From Sedimentitalea sp039941015 (GTDB lineage Bacteria; Pseudomonadota; Alphaproteobacteria; Rhodobacterales; Rhodobacteraceae): a stretch of DNA of 64,000 nt. Under the pieces are notes generated by a model. It had not been told where the DNA came from. It saw only the letters and a list, made by a program, of their open reading frames with translations, and searched no databases. A program made the position numbers and the translations under genes. The stretch lies in NCBI RefSeq assembly GCF_039941015.1, contig NZ_JBDVFI010000020.1, one strand, 5' to 3'. Shown in pieces: positions 44,270 to 51,829 of the stretch; position 1 is the first letter of the stretch; every line of letters starts with the position of its first letter.

Positions 44270-44638
44270 ATGCCTCAGTCGCTTTTCGAGAAATATGGCG
44301 GGTTCAAGACTGTGAGCCGCATCATCATGACGTTCTACGAAATGGTGCTGGATTCCGATCAGATCGGAGATCATTTTGACAACATCGACATGGCGCGTCT
44401 GATCGACCATCAGACCAAATTTATTGCCTCGTTGATGGGCGGACCGGCGTCGATTAGCGATGACCGTCTTGAGGCCGTGCACCGGCATCTCAAGATTTCC
44501 CATGCGGATTTTGACGAGGTGGTCACCATTCTGAGCGAGGCGCTGAGCGAACACCGGATATCCAAAGATGACATTCTGCTGACCTTGGCAGCCGTCGAAG
44601 GCAAGCGATCGATCATCGTGGCACGCGAAGCCGCATGA
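44270..44638 (+). CDS. Truncated haemoglobin, group 1
   Basis: A 122-residue 2-on-2 globin. By alignment to the family, proximal His F8 is H71 (AVHRHLKIS), Tyr B10 is Y23 (TFYEMVL) and Gln E11 is Q48 (LIDHQTKFI); the GGP turn follows (residues 57-59). Haem binding is therefore likely. The ATG at 44270 follows GGA and begins the conserved SLFEKYGGFKTV; the open frame upstream is not globin. Its stop overlaps an adenylate cyclase start (ATGA), pointing to a haem-based gas sensor working with the cyclase. Confidence 0.88.
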   Translation: MPQSLFEKYGGFKTVSRIIMTFYEMVLDSDQIGDHFDNIDMARLIDHQTKFIASLMGGPASISDDRLEAVHRHLKISHADFDEVVTILSEALSEHRISKDDILLTLAAVEGKRSIIVAREAA

Positions 44639-45690
44639 GCATTTCAACCATCAATGAAAACCTGCTGAGGGCCATAGGGGTCGGCGTGGCGATCATCCGC
44701 GCCACGGATATGCAGATGATCTTTCAGAACGAGTCCTTCACCGAATGGTTCGGTAGCGGGGTGGACACAACGCTGACGGATTTGCTGGAGGGGCTCGACC
44801 CGGACGCAGTTTCCGGAGTTCTTGAGACCGGTGTCCGTTTTGTAGGCGAAGTTCAGATCAAACCGAAACGCCGCACCCTTGTCATTGCGGTGACGATATC
44901 ACTGGCGACCTCGCAGGATGCACCGCTCTTGGTGGTGGAATGCCAAAACATCACGCGCATCCGTGAACTCGAAAGCATGATCGACAGTTATTCAACCATG
45001 GTCGAACGCAACACCCGCGAACTGGAGCGAGAAAAAGAGCGGGTAGAGCGGTTGCTGCTGAACGTTATGCCGCGCGCGGTTTATGAAGAGTTCAAGACAT
45101 TTGGCGTCGTCACCCCACAGCTATACCCCGAGGTTTCGGTTGTGATGCTGGACTTTGTGAACTTCACGGATTTCGCCGCCAAGACCGATCCGACGGTCAC
45201 GCTTGGCGAACTGAACGATATCTTTACTGCTTTTGATCGTATCGTCGAACAATACGGTTGCGAACGGATCAAGACCATCGGTGATGCCTATCTTGCCGTG
45301 TCCGGCATGCCGGATGCGACGCCAGACCATGCCACAGCAGTTGCGCATTGTGCCGTTCGGTTTCAGCGGTATCTGAACCGTCGCAACGAAAGCCACCAAC
45401 ACAAATGGAACGCGCGGATCGGTCTTGGCACAGGTGCGGCGGTCGGTTCGGTCGTTGGCATCCAGAAATATGTCTATGATGTTTTTGGGCCTGCGGTGAA
45501 CATGGCGTCCCGGCTTCAGATTTTTGCCAATCCGGGCAATATCGCGGCACCCGAAGAGATGAAGTATGCGTTGATTGACGAGTTTCAGATAAGCGATATC
45601 GGGACGGTGGCGATCAAAGGGCTTGGCGACATGCAGCTTATCAATGTTGCGTCAAACCTTCAGGCGACGGGTGCAGCCAGACCATTTTGA
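44635..45690 (+). CDS. Class III adenylate cyclase with PAS-like sensor and signalling helix
   Basis: A 351-residue cyclase. Residues 1-105 look like a PAS domain, 108-150 form a coiled-coil signalling helix (ERNTRELEREKERVERLLLNVMP, like the linker of soluble guanylate cyclases), and 160-345 are the catalytic domain. Metal ligands are D173 and D217, the transition-state pair N289 and R293, and the purine-selecting residues K213 and D282, which indicate ATP and not GTP. No membrane segment, so it is cytosolic. It overlaps the globin gene by four bases and is thus stoichiometrically coupled to it. Confidence 0.9.
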   Translation: MSISTINENLLRAIGVGVAIIRATDMQMIFQNESFTEWFGSGVDTTLTDLLEGLDPDAVSGVLETGVRFVGEVQIKPKRRTLVIAVTISLATSQDAPLLVVECQNITRIRELESMIDSYSTMVERNTRELEREKERVERLLLNVMPRAVYEEFKTFGVVTPQLYPEVSVVMLDFVNFTDFAAKTDPTVTLGELNDIFTAFDRIVEQYGCERIKTIGDAYLAVSGMPDATPDHATAVAHCAVRFQRYLNRRNESHQHKWNARIGLGTGAAVGSVVGIQKYVYDVFGPAVNMASRLQIFANPGNIAAPEEMKYALIDEFQISDIGTVAIKGLGDMQLINVASNLQATGAARPF

Positions 45691-45940
45691 CCGTAGGTTT
45701 GCGCCGACTTGTGTCAGTTGCACGCGGTCCGGATTGTATCGCGATGGGTTGGTTTCAGCATAGGATGGAGGCAGTCATACATGTGCACGTGTGTCGTGTT
45801 TGGCCGGTCTGGCAAACCCATAAAACATGAACATATGTTGACATCTGGCATGCAAAATCCAGAAAAGACTTTACGAATCATGAATGCGTCTCGCATCCTA
45901 TGCCTGTTTTGAATGAGTATTTTTTGTACCGGAGGCAGTT
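45691..45940. promoter_or_regulatory. Upstream region of the rSAM/acidic-repeat cluster
   Basis: A 250-base A/T-rich gap. It holds a perfect palindrome AACATATGTT (45830-45839) that overlaps a TTGACA (45838-45843), a possible -35 element with an operator; no good -10 at the right distance was found. GGAGG at 45931-45935 is the ribosome site of the next gene. The small open frames here look spurious. Confidence 0.35.
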
Positions 45941-46669
45941 GTGCAAGTCGCATATGCCATAATTTTTTTCATATTTGTCGGGGTGTCCGAGACTCTTCGA
46001 CATGGCGTTTTCGGGCTTAATCCTTCTGATACGCCCATCATTATTTACGGCGCGCTGGCGATATGCGCCCTGCTTCTTCTGCGAAGTGACTTAATAACGA
46101 CCATGCACTGCCCCAAAGACCCCCTGTATGGAAGCGAACGCCTGAATTGGTCATGGCCGCGTACTGCACTGGGAGTGTTCCTTGGTCCGTTGCTCTGGAT
46201 CGTGCCGCTGGCGTATGGGTTTGCCCTAGTTCAGATCAACCTAAAACCGATTGTACCGGCGACTCTGATCCAAACGCTGCTGGCGCAAGTCGTGTTGGTT
46301 GTCATCGCTGAGGGTCTGTTTTTCCGTGAGGCGGTGATCAAGGCGTTCGGTCGCGACATCTTTCCAGTCTACGTTATCTCGGCACTGGCCATATTCATTT
46401 TCTATGTCCCTGCGGGCCTGCCAGCGGCCCTGATCGCGGCAGGGTCAGGAATCTATTACCTGACGCTGCGTCTGATCGGGACTAACATCTGGGTCGTGGC
46501 CGCGCTTCACGGAGCAACTTTGATCCTGTTGGGCGAGGTCCTGTCGCTTGGACTGGCCCAGAGTCAGCTCTGGTCCTATTCGATCTATTTTATCTCGGCA
46601 TCGGCAGCCTTGTCGTTATTGGTCTTCATGCTGTTTGCCACGTCCTCAAGGGAGGCACGTTATGCCTGA
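45941..46669 (+). CDS. Degenerate CPBP-like multi-helix membrane protein
   Basis: A 242-residue protein with six to eight hydrophobic helices. Starts with GTG, six bases after GGAGG. The segment VIAEGLFFREAVIKAF (E124, R129) resembles motif 1 of CPBP/Rce1-type intramembrane proteases (EExxxR), but the second Glu is Gly125; the motif 2 His is missing (IFIFYVPAGLP) while a motif 3-like His is present (H190, ALHGATL). So it is a relative that is probably inactive as a protease, or an unrelated protein. It overlaps the maturase gene by 8 bases, so it belongs to that system, perhaps for maturation, immunity or export. Confidence 0.6.
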   Translation: MQVAYAIIFFIFVGVSETLRHGVFGLNPSDTPIIIYGALAICALLLLRSDLITTMHCPKDPLYGSERLNWSWPRTALGVFLGPLLWIVPLAYGFALVQINLKPIVPATLIQTLLAQVVLVVIAEGLFFREAVIKAFGRDIFPVYVISALAIFIFYVPAGLPAALIAAGSGIYYLTLRLIGTNIWVVAALHGATLILLGEVLSLGLAQSQLWSYSIYFISASAALSLLVFMLFATSSREARYA

Positions 46670-48152
46670 TGGTCAATTCCAGAACGAAACGCCGCAAGAC
46701 GCAACGACAAGTATCAAGCCTTCGCGCTATACCATCCTGATCCCTCTGAAAGGCGATCGGCATCTGGCATATAATACCGTGTCGCAGTCGTTTTCGATCT
46801 GGGATGCCGAAGATATGGCGTTGTGGAATGATCTGACAGTTGCAGGGTCGATGGCATTTTTACCGATCTATCGCGGGTTCGTTCAGGGCGGTTATGTGCT
46901 GAATGCGGATGCCGACGAGCTTGCGGTTCTGCGGGCCAGTTATGACCGAGTGCGTCACAACGATGGGCACATGATGTTGACCATCGCGCCGACGCTGTCC
47001 TGTAATTTTGGCTGCCACTATTGTTTTCAGGGCCTCGACAAGCCGCTGACCAAGATGACTCCAAAGGTGCGCGCGGCGACCAAGGCGTTTGTGCTGGATC
47101 GTCTCCAGGGCAAGAAGAGCTTTCATATGACCTGGTATGGCGGCGAACCGTTGATGGATCAGGAAGCGATCTGGGACATTTCCGCCGAAGCGATCAAGCA
47201 TTGCGATGAGAATGGTATCAAATACAGCTCGATGATGATCTCCAACGGCTACAAGATGACTGTGCCAGTAGCGGAAAAATTGCAAAAGGCGCGGGTGACG
47301 CGGGTGCAGATCACCATTGACGGGGATGAAGCCGCACATGACAGCCGCCGCCACCTGACCAGCGGGCGCGGGACATTCCAGAAGATCATCGACAACATCA
47401 AGGCCGTCACCGCGCGCAAGCTGCTGACGGTGTCGGTCCGGGTGAACATTGATGGTCAGAACGAACGCGAGGCCCGCGCGGTGCTAGATGTGCTGAACCA
47501 GAACGGGCTGAGCATCAAGACAGGTGTCTCGGTCTATTTTGCACCGGTCGAAAGCGTCGCCGAAAACGCCAGCGGGTGCGACAGCTGCCTGTCCAAGACT
47601 GACTATGCAGATGTGGAAAACCGGTTGCAGGCGCTGGCCTTCGAAAAAGGGCTGATGGCGATGCCCCGCGTGCCGAGATTCCTGGGTATGTGTACGGCAG
47701 TCAAACCCAACAGCTATGTCGTGGTGCCAAACGGCGACCTTCACAAATGCTGGGACACGGTGATGGATTCCACCCTGCGGGTTGGCAGCGTGATGGGGAA
47801 CACACGCAAGAAGGACGCGGGAACCGAGGCCATGTGGAACAACTGGTCTCCTTTTGAGAACGAAGTTTGTGGAAGCTGCAAGTTGCTGCCCTCCTGTGGC
47901 GGCGCCTGTGCCTTCAAATTTGTACACAATGATTATGCGTCGGGAGAGGCGGGAAAACTGCCTTGCCCGAGTTTGAAATTTAATATGGCCGAGCAACTGT
48001 TTCTTCGTGCGAAAGCGCGGGGGTTCGTCACAGATGACGACTGGCATCAGAAAAACAGTCCAACGGTCAACGACGATGGATTGCTGACGGGCAACCGGCA
48101 CACGCTGGATTCCGTTGGCGCGGTTCATCACGCGCTGAGGGCAGACGCCTAA
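46662..48152 (+). CDS. Radical SAM/SPASM peptide maturase
   Basis: A 496-residue enzyme. Residues 20-100 form an N-terminal domain of the kind that binds leader peptides. The radical SAM cluster motif is C114, C118, C121 (CNFGCHYC). The C-terminal SPASM region is Cys-rich: MCTAVKPNS, LHKCWD, CGSCKLLPSCGGAC, and a late PC, enough for two auxiliary 4Fe-4S clusters. Such enzymes make thioether, C-C or epimerised residues in RiPP precursors. The acidic repeat protein gene follows 97 bases downstream and is the obvious substrate. The start at 46662 follows GGGAGGCACGTT. Confidence 0.9.
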   Translation: MPDGQFQNETPQDATTSIKPSRYTILIPLKGDRHLAYNTVSQSFSIWDAEDMALWNDLTVAGSMAFLPIYRGFVQGGYVLNADADELAVLRASYDRVRHNDGHMMLTIAPTLSCNFGCHYCFQGLDKPLTKMTPKVRAATKAFVLDRLQGKKSFHMTWYGGEPLMDQEAIWDISAEAIKHCDENGIKYSSMMISNGYKMTVPVAEKLQKARVTRVQITIDGDEAAHDSRRHLTSGRGTFQKIIDNIKAVTARKLLTVSVRVNIDGQNEREARAVLDVLNQNGLSIKTGVSVYFAPVESVAENASGCDSCLSKTDYADVENRLQALAFEKGLMAMPRVPRFLGMCTAVKPNSYVVVPNGDLHKCWDTVMDSTLRVGSVMGNTRKKDAGTEAMWNNWSPFENEVCGSCKLLPSCGGACAFKFVHNDYASGEAGKLPCPSLKFNMAEQLFLRAKARGFVTDDDWHQKNSPTVNDDGLLTGNRHTLDSVGAVHHALRADA

Positions 48153-48173
48153 GGCGTTTACGACAAGTAATAG

Positions 48174-48224
48174 GTCGGGCCAGTTTTCGGCCTGACAGAC
48201 AGGGAGCAACCCGCGGGTTGTTTC
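48174..48224 (+). promoter_or_regulatory. Two hairpins ahead of the acidic repeat gene
   Basis: GTCGGGCC/GGCCTGAC (48174-48196, one G-T pair) and a perfect palindrome CAACCCGCGGGTTG followed by TTT (48207-48223). They lie between the maturase gene and the precursor gene and may end or attenuate the maturase mRNA so the precursor can be expressed from its own promoter. Confidence 0.4.
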
Positions 48225-48249
48225 AATAATTGACTTTGGAGAACTAGCA

Positions 48250-50994
48250 ATGAACCTTTTCGCAATTCTGCGTACCTCAACAGCCACCCTTGATGCCGAG
48301 GCCGAGGAAATCATCGAAATGACAGCTTTGGACGCTGCCGCCATTACTGGCGGTATGCCGATTCCTGATCCCGAGCAGTCCGAGAATTCCGGTAATGAGG
48401 GCGACGAAGCCGACGAATCCGACGAAGACGACGAGGGCGACGAAAACGACGAAGGCAACGAAAACGACGAAGGCGATGAAAACAACGAAGACGACGAGGG
48501 CAATGAAGCCGACGAGGGCGACGAAGGCGATGAGAACGACGAGTTCAATGAGAACAACGAAGACAACGAATCGGACGAGAACGACGAAGGTAACGAAGGC
48601 GACGAAGAAGACGAAGGTGATGAGAACGACGAAGGAAACGAAGACGACGAAGACAACGAAGGCAGTGAAGGCGATGAGGGCGGCGAAACAGTAGCCTCCG
48701 ACGACGAAGGCGACGAAGGCAACGAAGGCACCGAAGGCGACGAAGAAACTGTCGCCAACGACGAGGACGACGAAGGCAACGAAGGCGACGAAAGCAACGA
48801 AGGCAACGAGGAAGACGAGGGCGACGAAAACAACGAAGGCAACGAAAACAACGAAGGCAACGAAAACAACGAAGGCGACGAAAACGACGAGGGCGACGAA
48901 GACAACGAAGGCAATGAAAGCGCTTTCGATTTCGAAGACGAAGGTAACGAAGACGACGAGGGCAACGAAGGCAACGAAGGCGGAGAAGGCGACGAGGGCG
49001 ACGAGAACAACGAAGGTTTTGAGGAAGACGAGAACAACGAGAACGACGAAGGCAACGAAGACGACGAAAACGACGAAAACAACGACGGCGACGAAGGCAA
49101 CGAAAACAACGAAGGAGACGAGGGCAACGAAGGCGCCGAAGGCAACGAAGACGACGAAGACAATGAAAGCGACGAAGGTAACGAGAACGACGAAGGCGAT
49201 GAAAACGACGAAGGGTTTGAAAACGACGAAGGCAACGAAAACAACGAAGGCAACGAAGGCATAGAAGGCGACGAAAACGACGAGAATAACGAAGGCAACG
49301 AAGGAAACGAAGCAGGTACATTCGTTGTCGACGATCTGATCGGCGACGGCTTTGAAGGTGACGAAGGCGACGAAAACAACGAGGGCAACGAAGACAACGA
49401 AGGCAACGAAGGCAACGAAGGCGGCGAAGGCGACGAAGGTAACGAAGACGACGAAGGCGACGAGAGCCTGTTTGATTTCGAAGATGAAGGCGACGAAGAC
49501 GACGAAAGCGATGAAGGCAACGAAAACGACGAAAACAACGAAGGCGACGAAAACAACGAGAACGTCGAAAACGATGAAGGCAACGAAGGTGACGAAGGCG
49601 ACGAGTTTAACGAGGTTCTCGTAGACCCAAATGTATTCGGCAATAACGAAGGCGACGAAGGCGACGAAAACAACGAGGGCAACGAAGGCAACGAACTCGA
49701 CGAAGGCTTTGAAAACAACGAAGGCAATGAAAACAACGAAAGCAACGAGGGCGACGAAGGCCTGTTCTCGGGCAATGAAGGTGATGAAAGTGATGAAGGC
49801 AACGAAGGCAACGAAGGCGACGAAGACAACCAGGGTGATGAAGGCAACGAGGGTAACGAGCCCGTGATCATCGGCCAGAACGATGAAGGCAACGAAGGCG
49901 ACGAAGGCAACGAAAACACCGGAACGCTGCAAGAAGGCAACGAGGGCGACGAAGGCGACGAAGGCAACGAGGGCGACGAATTCGACGAGAACAACGAAGA
50001 CAACGAGAACAACGAAGGCGACGAGAACAACGAAGGCGACGAAGGCGACGAGGACGACGAAAACGACGAAGGCAACGAAGACGACGAAGGCGATGAAGGC
50101 GACGAAAGTGACGAAGGCGACGAAGGCGACGAAGCCAACGAAAACAACGAGGGCGACGAAGGGAACGAAGGCGACGAGGATGCCACGCCCAACGATGAAG
50201 GCGACGAAGGCAACGAGAACGTCATGGATGACGAGGGCAACGAAGACAACGAAGGCAACGAAGGCGACGAAGGCATCGCTGCCGGTCAGGATGAAGGCAA
50301 CGAAGGCAACGAAGGCAACGAGCACGACGAAGGCAACGAAGGCGGCGTTGACGAAGGCAACGAGGGCAATGAAGGCGATGAAGGCGATGAAGGCGACGAG
50401 CCTGGCGCCGACGAAGGGAACGAGGGCAATGAAGGAAACGAAAACGACGAGGGCAACGAAGGTGGCCTCGACGAAGGCAATGAAGGCAACGAAGACGGCA
50501 GCCCCGACGACGAGGGCAACGAAGGAAACGAAGGAAACGAGGGCGACGAAGGTATCGCTGCCGGTCAGGACGAAGGCAACGAAGACAACGAAGGCGATGA
50601 AGGCGACGAGGGCGACGAGCCCGGCGCCGATGAAGGCAATGAAGGGAATGAAGGCAACGAAGGCGACGAAGGTATCGCTGCCGGTCAGGACGAAGGCAAC
50701 GAAGGCAACGAAGGCAACGAACACGACGAAGGAAACGAAGGTGGCGTCGACGAAGGTAACGAAGGCGATGAGTTCACCCCGAATGACGAAGGTGACGAAG
50801 GCGACGAAGGTGTGCCAGCGGCAGCTGCCGGGTTCTCCTGCGGCGCGGACGGCGGTTCGGATGAAACCGACGCCTGTGGCACAGATGCCTGTGCCGTCGA
50901 TGCGGGTGGCGCCTCCGGTGGCGGCGATGATGCCGATGACCTGTTTGGTGCCGACCTTGCAGGTGGTCTGGATGACCTCGACGCAGGGCTCTAA
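48250..50994 (+). CDS. Giant acidic tripeptide-repeat protein with double-glycine leader (RiPP-like precursor)
   Basis: A 914-residue protein. Residues 1-35 look like a RiPP leader: MNLFAILRTSTATLDAEAEE, then an acidic helix and ALDAAAITGG with Gly-Gly at 34-35, the cleavage site expected for a C39 peptidase. Residues 48-853 are almost entirely tripeptides ending in Glu, mostly GNE, GDE, NDE, NNE, DDE and DNE, giving an extreme negative charge. Short hydrophobic spacers interrupt them (AFDFEDE, LFDFEDE, GTFVVDDLIGDGF, VLVDPNVF, GIAAGQDE three times). The last 61 residues differ: three Cys (C864, C876, C881) in a Gly/Ala/Asp-rich tail. Function is unknown; a matured, secreted polyanion is the best reading. 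Confidence 0.85.
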   Translation: MNLFAILRTSTATLDAEAEEIIEMTALDAAAITGGMPIPDPEQSENSGNEGDEADESDEDDEGDENDEGNENDEGDENNEDDEGNEADEGDEGDENDEFNENNEDNESDENDEGNEGDEEDEGDENDEGNEDDEDNEGSEGDEGGETVASDDEGDEGNEGTEGDEETVANDEDDEGNEGDESNEGNEEDEGDENNEGNENNEGNENNEGDENDEGDEDNEGNESAFDFEDEGNEDDEGNEGNEGGEGDEGDENNEGFEEDENNENDEGNEDDENDENNDGDEGNENNEGDEGNEGAEGNEDDEDNESDEGNENDEGDENDEGFENDEGNENNEGNEGIEGDENDENNEGNEGNEAGTFVVDDLIGDGFEGDEGDENNEGNEDNEGNEGNEGGEGDEGNEDDEGDESLFDFEDEGDEDDESDEGNENDENNEGDENNENVENDEGNEGDEGDEFNEVLVDPNVFGNNEGDEGDENNEGNEGNELDEGFENNEGNENNESNEGDEGLFSGNEGDESDEGNEGNEGDEDNQGDEGNEGNEPVIIGQNDEGNEGDEGNENTGTLQEGNEGDEGDEGNEGDEFDENNEDNENNEGDENNEGDEGDEDDENDEGNEDDEGDEGDESDEGDEGDEANENNEGDEGNEGDEDATPNDEGDEGNENVMDDEGNEDNEGNEGDEGIAAGQDEGNEGNEGNEHDEGNEGGVDEGNEGNEGDEGDEGDEPGADEGNEGNEGNENDEGNEGGLDEGNEGNEDGSPDDEGNEGNEGNEGDEGIAAGQDEGNEDNEGDEGDEGDEPGADEGNEGNEGNEGDEGIAAGQDEGNEGNEGNEHDEGNEGGVDEGNEGDEFTPNDEGDEGDEGVPAAAAGFSCGADGGSDETDACGTDACAVDAGGASGGGDDADDLFGADLAGGLDDLDAGL
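48391..50808 (+). repeat. 9/18-bp tandem DNA repeat encoding XXE tripeptides
   Basis: About 2.4 kb built from nine-base words such as GGCGACGAA and GGCAACGAA in varying order. Codon choice is nearly uniform (GAA for Glu, GAC for Asp, AAC for Asn, GGC for Gly), which is why long false open frames appear in other frames and on the other strand. Larger near-duplicates occur at the 3' end around the GIAAGQDE and PGADE units (residues 675-845). Such arrays can change length by slippage or recombination. Confidence 0.95.
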
Positions 50995-51016
50995 GAGAGC
51001 AGCTTAGCGAATAGGG

Positions 51017-51057
51017 CGCAGGGCGATGATCTTTGCAAACGACATCATCGCCCTGCG
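51017..51057 (+). other. Large stem-loop after the acidic repeat gene
   Basis: CGCAGGGCGATGAT pairs perfectly over 14 bases with ATCATCGCCCTGCG around a 13-base loop, 22 bases after the stop codon. No T-run follows, so it is more likely to protect the 3' end of the precursor mRNA than to terminate on its own. Confidence 0.7.
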
Positions 51058-51152
51058 TCACCAGACGCAGATGCTCTTATGCCCATCGGACCTGTTCCCT
51101 GCGAGCAGTTCCGTCTTGGCCGGACCCGCCGACATGGCGACCCCGGCTCACG

Positions 51153-51181
51153 ATGCAGGACCGGCACTGGCCCTGCATTTT
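51153..51181 (+). terminator. Probable terminator of the acidic repeat gene
   Basis: ATGCAGG and CC pair with GG and CCTGCAT (one mismatch) around GGCACT, followed by TTTT. It would separate the abundant precursor mRNA from the export genes downstream. Confidence 0.55.
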
Positions 51182-51262
51182 AAGTTTCAGTTCTGACGTT
51201 CAGGTCACTGGAACTTCTGAATTTAATGCAACGCTACCCAGGCACAGACAAAGGCTACGGCA

Positions 51263-51739
51263 ATGCAGTTCATCGATCAGGCATCAGGATACGCGGTAAA
51301 ATCCATGTCGCTGAGCAAGGCGATCGCGGCGGGACGGGCGACTTTGCAAATGGACCCAGACGGCGGCAGGGTCGCGGCCTGTTTTCGTCCCGCTCTGGAT
51401 GCCGCCAACGCCTTTGACCGCGAGATCAACGAGCGCGTGAAGTTCAATGCATTGACGACCCCCGAGAAGCTCGACCTGATGATTGCCGAGTTGCTTCCAC
51501 GCTTTTTTTATGCGGAGAACGTCGCCAAGACCGGCCGCGACAGCTGGCATGTGGCGTTCCTTGTGGATGGGCGCATCCGACGCTCGCTGTTGATTGATGT
51601 CGATGGTGTGCGCGCTGTCGACGAGCCAGAGGCCCCGCCGGCTGTCGAAATTGAAACCGACATCATGACGCTGATGGCAATTCTGCGCTCGGTCATTGCG
51701 GATTATCACACCAAGAAACTCGACCCGGAGGCGTTGTGA
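51263..51739 (+). CDS. Unknown cytosolic protein in the repeat-protein cluster
   Basis: A 158-residue protein, no signal peptide or membrane helix. The C-terminal half (WHVAFLVDGRIRRSLLIDVDGV, then ETDIMTLMAILRSVIADYHTKKLDPEAL) has the rhythm of SCP2-like lipid-binding folds, where such an acidic Thr/Asp helix precedes the end, but the resemblance is weak. It lies between the precursor gene and the secretion genes on the same strand, so a role as chaperone or accessory of this system is plausible. Confidence 0.65.
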   Translation: MQFIDQASGYAVKSMSLSKAIAAGRATLQMDPDGGRVAACFRPALDAANAFDREINERVKFNALTTPEKLDLMIAELLPRFFYAENVAKTGRDSWHVAFLVDGRIRRSLLIDVDGVRAVDEPEAPPAVEIETDIMTLMAILRSVIADYHTKKLDPEAL

Positions 51740-51829
51740 TGGCCCAGCGTGTGCCTGTCATATGTCCCTCGCAAGAAGTGACCGGCGATCTCGCGCTGAT
51801 TCGATTCATTAGGATGAGGAGTTAAGGCC
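51740..51829. other. Short gap ahead of the adaptor gene
   Basis: 90 bases with no recognised signal apart from GAGGAG and AAGG ahead of the next ATG. Confidence 0.3.

Noticed and set aside
45709..45912. Short plus-strand frame (67 codons) in the gap ahead of the CPBP-like gene
   Set aside because: No ribosome site, no coding character, and it covers likely promoter sequence.
47484..50276. A 930-codon Ser/Pro-rich open frame on the minus strand
   Set aside because: It is the antisense of the nine-base repeat, which has no stop in that frame (TTC GTC GCC words), and it continues across the maturase gene. No ribosome site or sensible start.
48277..50724. An 815-codon Val/Ala/Phe-rich open frame on the minus strand resembling a membrane protein
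   Set aside because: Low-complexity antisense reading of the same repeat; its hydrophobicity is an artefact of GTT/GCC/TTC words.
48391..50808. Repeat array considered as CRISPR
   Set aside because: Units are 9 bases with no unique spacers and they lie inside a continuous coding frame.
48250..50994. Acidic repeats considered as RTX-type calcium-binding nonapeptides
   Set aside because: The RTX pattern GGxGxDxUx is absent; units are three residues ending in Glu, without the hydrophobic position.
49883..51007. A 374-codon Lys/Ala/Thr-rich open frame in another plus-strand frame
   Set aside because: Frame-shifted reading of the acidic repeat; the true frame is supported by leader, ribosome site and tail.
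51033..51299. 88-codon plus-strand frame after the acidic repeat gene
   Set aside because: It runs through the stem-loop and terminator and has the composition of non-coding DNA.
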